Shown here in pieces: positions 56,601 through 64,000 of a stretch of DNA of 64,000 nt. Numbering within the stretch: the stretch's first letter is position 1; each line of letters opens with the position of its first letter. The position numbers and the translations under genes are program-made. Origin of the DNA: Coniella vitis (lineage: Eukaryota; Ascomycota; Sordariomycetes; Diaporthales; Schizoparmaceae). The DNA lies in the NCBI GenBank assembly GCA_011317545.1, contig WUJK01000006.1, positions 434,001 through 498,000 of the forward strand, given 5' to 3'. The notes under the pieces were generated by a model that did no database searches, was not told the origin of the DNA, and worked only from the letters and a program-made list of their open reading frames with translations.

Positions 56601-56895
56601 ACCATCCTCGTACCAGTTGAAACGCGCGTGCAAAGGACTTTGGGAAGACGACAGAACACCACCAGACAGCAGCCTCGCGAAGGGCAGATTAGCCGAAGTC
56701 GCCGACTACCGACCATCTGGGCCAATTCTGCCGAACCAAGCTCAAACCTCAAACAGGACATTTCGTCAGAGAATCACGACATCTGGACCTAATTGGCCCG
56801 CCCGAGGATTACAGGACGACGCGCAAACGCTCACAACCTGGGACACCGATCCCTGCGGACTACTCGTCTCAAACCAGCCTTCTCTGAAGCCCACC
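53604..56895. other. 3.3 kb gene-poor divergent interval
   Basis: Between the Nudix gene (leftward) and the Opi10-like gene (rightward). Contains CAG/CAA low-complexity sequence (54375-54440), an alternating purine-pyrimidine ACGCACGCACGCGCGCGCGC stretch near 54560-54582, an A16 run (54700-54715), motif copies at 55116 and 55219, a C9 run near 56014-56022 and a TCA repeat at 56412-56431. From 56434 the frame of the downstream gene is open but without ATG. No other gene is supported. Confidence 0.5.
54700..54715. repeat. A16 homopolymer
   Basis: Sixteen A preceded by TATATATA in gene-free DNA. No target-site duplication or SINE-like box was seen around it, so it is listed only as a simple repeat. 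Confidence 0.8.
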
Positions 56896-57531
56896 ATGTC
56901 CCAATTTCTGTTCGGCCTGGTTCCAGCCGGCCTGCCGGTCATTACCCAGCCGAGCGAGACACCCACGCCCACCTCGTTTGTCTACTCGATCCCTACGGGC
57001 CAGAAGCCCTTTTCCCACGTTGTAATCTTCCTACTCCCAGGCATTGTCCTCCCGGAAAACACAGCCGCCGCCATATACCTCGTCACGCCGCCAAATCCGA
57101 CACAGGGGCAGACAGCACCCAACACAAAGTTCCTCGGCGGCGTGGGCCCCGGAAAGGAATCAGCCATCTTCAAGCTCAATGATTCGTCTGCTACCCAGCA
57201 GATCATCCTCGGAATTAGCATCGAGGATGCCGCTTCAGTAGCGGCCAGGATCGAGGAGCTAAATGCGGCTAAAGTATCATCATCATCTTCAGCAATAGCG
57301 ACCTCGTCCCTGGCCCTGGTGCCAGCAGGAGCAGCAGCTAGCAACAAGCAGCAACCGAGCACTCTGGTCCTGGCCCAAAGAATCATCAAGAACGCTTTTA
57401 ATTTCCTCTCAGGCTTTTCAGGCCAGGCTGGTCAGGTCGAGGTTGTCCCTTTGCGTGCCTTTGAAGATTGGTGGCGCAAATTTGAGAGCAAGGTGCGGAC
57501 AGACCCTGGCTTTCTCGAGCGTGATGACTAA
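56896..57531 (+). CDS. OPI10: Opi10/Hikeshi family protein (DUF775)
   Basis: Homologue of human Hikeshi, which carries Hsp70 into the nucleus during heat stress, and yeast Opi10. An uninterrupted 211-residue protein from the first in-frame ATG. FLFGLVPAGLPVITQPSETP, SFVYSIPTGQKPFSHVVIFL, the LPGIVLPENTAAAIYLVTPP block, TKFLGGVGPGKESAIFKLND and QQIILGISIEDAASVAARIE follow the Hikeshi N-terminal domain. A Ser/Ala/Gln linker leads to the C-terminal part IIKNAFNFLSGF...FEDWWRKFESKVRTDPGFLE, the conserved hook-like end. The upstream sequence is open in the same frame for 154 codons without ATG, but is Pro/Thr/Gln-rich and unlike the family, so I treat it as leader. Confidence 0.92.
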   Translation: MSQFLFGLVPAGLPVITQPSETPTPTSFVYSIPTGQKPFSHVVIFLLPGIVLPENTAAAIYLVTPPNPTQGQTAPNTKFLGGVGPGKESAIFKLNDSSATQQIILGISIEDAASVAARIEELNAAKVSSSSSAIATSSLALVPAGAAASNKQQPSTLVLAQRIIKNAFNFLSGFSGQAGQVEVVPLRAFEDWWRKFESKVRTDPGFLERDD

Positions 57532-58505
57532 ACAGAATGTACTTTGTACTTTCGCCTTGGGAGCCTCGCGTGAACTTGATCAACTGGGGCCGGATTAATG
57601 CCCCGTTATCAATGGGGGGAATGATATCCCTGCTCTTGTACATGCCGAGTTCGGTTTGATGAGAGTCAGGAAGAAGGGATCGAGATACGTGGCAGCAGGA
57701 TAATGAGCATGACTGCATATGGTCACCCCGCTATCGCGTACAGCGCATCTGCTGCTGACGTATAACTCTGACTGTGCGTTGGTGATACGCCAGGCATACA
57801 TACAGAGAGAGCATGAAAAGGAAGGAAATCACCGCACGTTTTCGGTGTCCGGCTTTCGCGGGTGCACAACAAGATCAGTCAGCCCAGTCCCTCCGCGGCA
57901 GTGGAACAAGAGTCTCCATGGAGTTTCCGGTATAGCAATGGCCCTTCATCTGTCAATGCCAACAAGGATTCCAGCTAGAGGAAGTCGGGTCAATGATAAA
58001 AGGAAGAAAACATTGTCAGATCTGTCTGATATCTCGCACGCTTACTGACTGTCTGGTGGTCCCTTGATATACATAATGCACGTAAGATGTGACTTGCATG
58101 TCCATCGAATCGAACATCTGACCTTCGTCCCCCATGACTAGCCTGCGCTGTATAGATTTTTTTGTTTCCTTCTCACCTATTACTTCTGATTGAATGACAT
58201 GGTGGCTTCGTCTGGGAATCTACCATCTGTACTTGGCTTCGTGGGCTGGCAACAGCACTGCGTACATGGGTGTGTGTGCTATTGGAACACATGAGTGAGG
58301 ATGGATATGTTGGACTAGGGAGAGCAGAAAAATGTGACCATCTTTGGGAACAGTGTTGGAGTTTTGTGGATCTTATCTGGCCTGTGTCTGTTCATCTCCT
58401 TTCAAAAATTCCTACTGGTGATTACTATGTTACTAGCGATCACTTTGCGGCAGCTTTGTAGATACAGGAGTCAATAGAAGACCGTTTTCTAAGGGCCCTA
58501 ACGAG

Positions 58506-58525
58506 ATGACATGACATGACATGAC
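58506..58525. repeat. (ATGAC)4 pentanucleotide repeat
   Basis: Four perfect tandem copies followed by a partial ATG. A simple repeat in gene-free DNA. Confidence 0.85.
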
Positions 58526-59028
58526 ATGTGAAGTAGGTGTGGTCACGCACGTACTTACCGCCAATTACTATGTAGCACCTCCATCCACTTATTATCCACC
58601 CACCCTACATAGGAATCAATTAAGTGCTGCCCAGAATAGGATCACCGCTACTCAATAATTCTCTAAGGATCACTTGTGCGTGGGTGGATAGAGAAACAAC
58701 AAAAAAAGAGCCAGGCCTTGGTAAGCGCTTTCTTTGGTCCGCCGTCATGTTTGGGGGGCTGTGAAGGGATGGGGGAAGAGTAATAAAGTAGGTGGGGTGA
58801 GTGAGCGAGTAAGTGAGCGAACCGGAGCGGTAAAGCCATGGTCTGATTCGAGCTCACGGTTCTGCGCTATCCTTACCTGAGCAAAATGCGGGCAGATGAG
58901 GATGACATGATACGAGGGCAATAAACAATCATTTCTGGGGCGGGAATGTGTCGAGAGATAAGAGGGAGATGCGGGGTGAGCTGTAGACCTGAATGTAGAC
59001 CCGAAGGTCAGATGGACACGTAGTGGGG

Positions 59029-59057
59029 AGAGAAAGAGAAAGAGAAAGAGAAAGAGA

Positions 59058-59140
<83 letters not shown>
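59029..59140. repeat. Compound (GAGAAA)n(GA)n microsatellite
   Basis: About 112 bp of pure purine on the plus strand: several GAGAAA units followed by about 36 GA dinucleotides. A homopurine-homopyrimidine tract of this length can form triplex DNA and is likely highly length-polymorphic. Confidence 0.95.
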
Positions 59141-59143
<3 letters not shown>

Positions 59144-59749
59144 CGGGATTTTGAAAGGCGAGTCGTTATACCCAACACATTCTGTAGTAGAAATGGGACG
59201 ATATACTAAATACTCTGTTGCTTGCTTAGGTAGGTAAGTGTGCAGCGAACGTGAGGGATGGCAAAGTATTACATCAAGTGACGGCATGATGAGATTGAGC
59301 AGCACTTTGATTTTATCCTTCTTTGAAGGATTGTGTGCAATTAAGTATGAGCATAAGTAGTCTATCAGTACTCCCATATACCAATCAACAATATCTCTCT
59401 TAGTCCAAGTTTGAGCACTATGTTTGCCCCTCCCTTTAGAAAACAGCAGAAAGCCAGAGATAGAGATGAGCATTCTGTCCGCAGACACATTGTTGGCCAT
59501 GCCAACGCGAAACGCCCCCTGGGTGGGCCGCTCTGGTCTATCGTCGTCACTTAACGTCCCTTCAAAGCTTGAAAGCATTGAGCATCCGGTACCCATGTGT
59601 CTGTTCCTTTCGGCAGACAAGTGATAATCGCATGTGTTTACATTAAAAAAGTCATATGGCGTGTGTATTTCGCTCTGCTTATTCACTTCCCCCGTGTGAA
59701 AGATATATGTCATGAAGGAATTGAGTGTCGTGTGAAAGAAGGTATATGT

Positions 59750-61845
59750 TTAGTCGATTGTCGCTAGTAGACTTTTCCTCGTAGGGCTGCCCGTTCGCGA
59801 TCGCCTCCCTGTATTTGATATAGTCGGCAGCCTCAATGAATCCCGGCTCTCGGTGCGAACAAAGAGCCCTTCTCGATCCAGCGCAGAGCCGCCGTCAAAG
59901 CGGTCGTTCAGCTTGGGAGTGGCTAGACCCGAGGTACGGCCGAATCTCGACTCCTCAGACCCGTCTGAACTGTCGTGCTCCTCCGAGTCGGCATCGCCCA
60001 ATTCAAATTGATCGGCATCGCCCTCCTCGACAATACGTTCGTAGTGCACTGGCGCACGGCCGAGGAGCTTGTGTGCTAGTCCGGCTAAACCCCGTGCTGG
60101 CTTTTTAGATCCACCAGATTTCTTGGGCCGTCCAGCCAAGCTATTGATTTTGCTAAACAGCCGTATGCGACGATCCTTCTTTCGGAAAAAGTACAACAAG
60201 AATACTATGACCAAGGTCAAGAACATGAAGGTCGAGAATTTGCTGGGTTTGGCGTGATCCACGAGGTCCTCGAATGTGTCGTCCCAATCATCGTCATCAT
60301 CGTCCTCTTTCCACGTAGATCCAGAGTAGCTAAAGTCGGCGGGGACATCCAAGGTGTTGCTACCGAAGCCAACAGGGAGGTAGTCGCCTGACTTTGGTGG
60401 TACCTGACCGGCTGCATACAAGACCATTGGCCCCAGCGTCCAGCTGACCTCGATGCCGTCAATCTTGTCGACTGGCTGGAAAGGGTCCAGGAAGCCCTTA
60501 TGTTTTGCGTCTTCCAGCGCACCTTTGGAAGCGTTCACGTTGGCCGTGTGCTCCAGTCCCAACCGCGGAATTCCTATACCATCGTGCATGACGTTGATCA
60601 ACCACGACGCCTTGAAACATGCCTCTTGGGCTTCCTTGGCGTTGTCCTTGTTCTTACGAGCACCAACTTGTCCTTCAATGGTCGCCCAGTCCTTGGAGCA
60701 AAAGTCTTCGACTGCGCTCTGGTATGTTTTCAGATCGTAAGCTGTGTCGCCTTTTCCAAAAACGCCATGTGTTGTGTGCCAGTACTCGGAGATGCCAACG
60801 AAATGATTCACATCGAAGTCGATGGCTGGGACATGCTGCCCATTCAATAGACATGGCTCATCCACACACGGGGCGTCCTTCCCCAAGAGCGGATAGGTAT
60901 GTTTTAGACAGCCGGTGAAGTCTCCGGTGCCGAGCAATGTCAAGCTGCTCTTGGTATTGCTGTTTGTTGGGGCTCCAGAAGTGGTGGTGCGCAGGCCCTT
61001 TGGTAAACATGGATCTGGTATCTCCTTGGCATCAGGGTCGTGTGCCTCAATCAATTTTTTGACATACGATTCGCGCGCCTGGTTGACGCCAAAGCCAAGC
61101 CAGGTTGCCGTAAAGACTTTGTATTCGGATCGCCGGCCATCGAGGGTTCGCAAGCGTAACAGTTTGAGATCGTTGGCGTGTTTCGCAGCTTCGGTCTTGT
61201 TTGGGGCAAAGGCAATCTGTGCCGATGCACCACCCATATCCAGAAAACCATATGTGTTGTGGCCCTTGCCGTGGTCATGCTCTTCGGGATGGTCGAAGCC
61301 GCCCAACAGGTAGTTCGTTGCGATCCAGCCGTACAAGCCCTCCGTCTCGCCAGGAATGATTTGGATATGTAGATCGCAGTCGGGCAGGGAAAAGTCCGTG
61401 TTACTTCGAAGGTAGGAACAAATTTCGCGCGTCAAAGCTGATTGTTGCACTTTGGGGAGCAGTCGCATTCCGGCCGTCGCCATCAGAAAGATGGGAGTAT
61501 CTTCAATCTGGTCCTCGGGGATGACGGAGAGCGCATGATCGACAAGACCCTTGAGATAATCAGAGCCTACGGCCTTCGGGTCTTCGCCAAATGTCGACAC
61601 GCCAGGCTGTATCTTCTTGGTCCATTTCTTGTCCGTGATGAGCCTTGGGAGGTTATGCAACTCTTCATCCGACGCATGTTTCCGAGCCTTTGCTGGGTTC
61701 TTCCACTTGTAAATGTGTAGCCGCGTCCCTGAGGACCCAGCGTCGAGCACAACTCCCCACCGCCCTGTATAGATGAAGTGTCAGCAAGACATGGATCGCA
61801 AATCACGTCGGCGTGTCAAGGAAAAGGCGCACATTTCTTGCCCAT
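59750..61845 (-). CDS. YND1: Golgi apyrase / nucleoside diphosphatase Ynd1 (GDA1/CD39 family)
   Basis: Hydrolyses GDP and UDP released in the Golgi lumen so that nucleotide-sugar import for glycosylation continues. Two minus-strand exons: 61833-61845 (only 13 nt, MGKK plus one base) and 59750-61764; the intron is 68 bp with a GTGCGC donor; 675 residues. Apyrase conserved regions are all visible: VVLDAGSSGTRLHIYKW, FLMATAGMRLL, IIPGETEGLYGWIATNYL with the catalytic Glu, TYGFLDMGGASAQIAF, and the C-terminal block near GIEVSWTLGPM. One membrane helix (FSTFMFLTLVIVFLLYFF, about 515-532) is followed by a long cytoplasmic Ser/Asp-rich tail; as in yeast Ynd1, no N-terminal anchor is seen. It works in the same compartment as Anp1 at 40 kb. 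Confidence 0.93.
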
Positions 61846-63084
61846 TGGAACGTCGTGACGGCCGCTTCCGTCAGGTCTGTGTAACGCTTCGAGGGCAGCC
61901 CCTATTGCACCGTGGCCCTTTGACCTGCCTTCTTTTTGTTGTAGTCGTTGCAGCGAATATGTAGTCACATCCAGGCACCAAAGGCTTCAATGGAAGAGTA
62001 TTGCCAAGCTTGTCTCGATAACTTTGGGTATTTGTGACGTCGCCAAGAGGAGCCAGAGGCGGATGAACAAGCAATCGACGGAGTGGTGGAGACTTGGTCG
62101 GAACGCGAATTGCAATCCAGGAACAGAAACCCGGTGGGGGTGGAGTTGCGATGCAAGAACGAGAGGACGCCGGCTCGAGGCAAGCTCGAAGCGATTGCGG
62201 CGGCTGATAAGGATGGCTGGGGCACCGAATTCAAAAGAGGGAAGAGAAAAAAAAGTTTGGGGATGGTAGGATGTTTGCGACGACGAGACGCAGGCAGAAA
62301 GGTCGATGGGATGGAGGGAAAGAGAGATCTTGGCACAAGGCCGGCATGATGGTACAAGGTTGAAGCCTGATGGCCGCGCCAGCGAATCGACAGCGCTGGA
62401 TTGTGCGAAAGACTGAGTGACAGGAGTGGCCGGATCCAGCACCGGAAAGGCGTAAGTTAGGGGGGCATTCCTAGAACTTCTAGCACTCTCTTACTGCATG
62501 GTCTTGTATCTGCAGGGAACCCGGCCAAGATTTTGCTTGTCGGGCACATGCCTGGGATAGGCCTGGAAGAGCCTGGGGCCGCCCCTGGTCGTTGCTGCTA
62601 TTATTGGCGTCACACCCCCTCTAAGACACACGCCGTTTATTACTTGCCCCTCCACACAATCACGTTTTCAGCACTTGAAGCCAGTTTGCGAGAATCCAGC
62701 GTGACTGACTCATTGGCCACTTTTACTTGGAGGTGCTGAGCTGGGGTCGGCCACAGTACTAGGTATGTACTTATGTATGCGGCCTGGCCACCCATTGCGA
62801 TGAGATGCAGCCCCAAAACCTGCGACACAATCCACGTCAGCTCCATTTCTCTCTGCTACGCCTCTTCATAAACTCTACTTATTACTGCTGTATGACGATC
62901 ATCTCAACGACTGCTGGCCTATCCTTTGTAAGCACCTGCCCAACTAAGTAAGCCGTACGCGTATTGAATACACACTGCCCGCATTTGCTTGCATATCTGG
63001 CGCACTTATTGGAACCCAGGTAGTATACGTTCACGAGCACCTTCGCTTCGCTACGGTTCGCCGCCTACGGGCGGGACCCTTGCA
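61846..63084. promoter_or_regulatory. YND1 upstream region
   Basis: 1.2 kb without a supported gene. It ends at a sharp base-composition break near 63085. Open frames here (61871-62442) are short and biased, and probably untranslated leader or random. Confidence 0.5.
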
Positions 63085-63087
63085 GGG
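63061..63087. other. Two adjacent GC-rich hairpins at the edge of the RIP-mutated repeat
   Basis: CCGCC-TACG-GGCGG (63061-63074) and CCCT-TGC-AGGG (63077-63087) are perfect stems directly before the AT-rich block. They follow CTTCGCTTCGCTACGGTTCGC. They may mark a transposon terminus; no matching end is in the window. Confidence 0.5.
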
Positions 63088-63828
63088 AGCTTTTAGTATC
63101 GAAAAATATATAGGGCTTTAATAATTCTATAGCATCTGATTGGTCTATATATAAATCTGCCTGCTACGGAGCTTATAATACCGTTATTATTAATATTTAA
63201 AGATACCGTACCTTTTAAAAAGTACGCGTTCTTTCTAACAAAGTATACGCTACGCCTAAATATATATTTACTCTTTATAATAATAGCAATAATCGCTAAT
63301 ATATATACGAGTATAAATACGGTTAATTCGATCTATAAGAATACTATCTCCTAGTCTATATATCTAAATTTATTAATATCTACGGCCTTTACTAATATTT
63401 TAGATATCTTTATTATAGAACTTCTATTCCGTACCTCGCTAGAACCTAATATATCTACTACTATTACGTCCGCTGCCCCCGCTATATATTAAACGTATCT
63501 TAAGAGAGCGTATCTAATACCGTATAGGGGAACTAGTAATTTAACTACTATTATTACTACTATTATAGCTAGCTATAACGCTGCTAACGGTAGTAACGGT
63601 AACTATAATAGCGATAACGATACGGACGGTAATAATAATAATAATAAGGACGGCGATAATAATAATAATAATAACGATAACGACGGCGGCGATAATAATA
63701 ATAATAACGATAACGATAACGATAACGTTAACGCCGACGATACAGGCGTATATAATAATAATAATAACGACGGCGATAACGATACGGACGGTAATAATAA
63801 TAATAATAACGACGGCGATAATAATATA

Positions 63829-63865
<37 letters not shown>

Positions 63866-63880
63866 TAAGCGGTAATAGCG

Positions 63881-63916
<36 letters not shown>

Positions 63917-64000
63917 TTCCTAATATCCCTCCGACTTAATTTAATATTAGCGCCTAGCCTATAACTATTCCTAGTAATTAAGTATTTATTATTATCGCTC
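63088..64000 (+). pseudogene. RIP-mutated repeat with fossil coding frame (runs off the window)
   Basis: AT-rich, with almost no CA or TG dinucleotides but with CG and TA kept, the known signature of fungal RIP acting on CpA. On the plus strand one frame is open from 63133 to 63936 (268 codons) apart from TAG at 63352-63354 and TAA at 63490-63492, each one C-to-T step from a Gln codon. The other two frames are dense with stops. There is no ATG in the block, as expected if ATG became ATA. From about 63586 the frame encodes an Asp/Asn/Gly repeat with Asn runs, ending PNIPPT before TAA at 63937. A segment around GATAACGATACGGACGGT recurs at 63613 and 63775, so there is an internal tandem duplication. 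The original family is not recognisable; a mobile-element protein is likeliest. Confidence 0.75.
63586..63915 (+). repeat. AAT/GAT/GAC/GGT codon repeat (Asn/Asp/Gly tract)
   Basis: Tandem codons AAT, AAC, GAT, GAC and GGC/GGT in one frame, with Asn runs of 4-11. Because AAY, GAY and GGY cannot turn into stops by C-to-T change, this part keeps its frame under RIP. Confidence 0.85.

Larger units (their letters stand above)
57532..59749. other. 2.2 kb convergent interval between OPI10 and YND1
   Basis: No supported gene. Holds an (ATGAC)4 repeat (58506-58525), a TACTATGT motif (58566) and a large GA microsatellite (59029-59140). The 322-codon open frame across the microsatellite is an artefact of the GA repeat. 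Confidence 0.55.

Noticed and set aside
58745..59713. 322-codon minus-strand open frame
   Set aside because: Its middle is a Leu/Ser and Leu/Phe repeat produced by the GA microsatellite; the flanks show no family features.
63586..63915. AAT/GAT tract as plain microsatellite only
   Set aside because: It is in frame with about 150 upstream codons that are nearly stop-free, which a simple microsatellite would not explain.

Overview
The window is nuclear DNA of a filamentous ascomycete, most likely a Sordariomycete and probably Hypocreales. The evidence is short spliceosomal introns of about 50-120 bp with GT...AG ends, compact single-copy housekeeping genes on both strands, a Zn(II)2Cys6 regulator, a fungal xanthine dioxygenase (XanA type), a fungal Anp1 mannosyltransferase, and an AT-rich repeat at the right edge carrying the CpA-to-TpA signature of repeat-induced point mutation (RIP). 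The order-level placement is an inference from protein flavour only.

Layout. 0-5.3 kb: xanthine dioxygenase (3' part outside the window), a divergent nucleoside 2-deoxyribosyltransferase-like gene, and the TRAPPIII subunit Trs85. 5.8-14.1 kb: an unrecognised spliced gene, a Zn2Cys6 transcription factor, an FSH1-type serine hydrolase and a Ser/Arg-rich protein of unknown function, separated by gene-free gaps of about 1 kb. 15.5-23.4 kb: the phosphoinositide phosphatase Fig4, the TTT-complex subunit Tti2 and the CCA-adding enzyme Cca1. 23.4-26.8 kb: a 3.4 kb gap. 26.8-41 kb, a dense block: a small fungal protein, splicing factor Syf1, V-ATPase subunit D, U1A/U2B''-type snRNP protein, the Sec7-domain ArfGEF Gea/GBF1 and the Anp1 subunit of mannan polymerase. 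43.3-53.6 kb: exosome Mtr3, a multi-pass RING ligase of Asi type, tRNA splicing endonuclease Sen34, Elongator Elp4, RNA polymerase subunit Rpb8 and a DUF4743-Nudix protein. 56.9-61.8 kb: an Opi10/Hikeshi protein and the Golgi apyrase Ynd1. 63.09-64 kb: a RIP-mutated repeat that runs off the window.

The genes are mostly unrelated housekeeping functions rather than a cluster. Two themes recur. One is secretory and endosomal traffic (Trs85, Fig4, Gea, Anp1, Ynd1, V-ATPase D). The other is RNA metabolism (Syf1, U2B'', Mtr3, Sen34, Cca1, Elp4, Rpb8). I see no secondary-metabolite cluster, tRNA, rRNA or CRISPR array. Most interesting are the right-edge RIP fossil, which still holds one nearly open reading frame ending in an Asp/Asn/Gly repeat; 10- and 11-nt coding microexons in the V-ATPase D gene; a dispersed ACATAGTA motif that forms palindromes; and a possible one-base frameshift at the start of the small gene at 26.8 kb.
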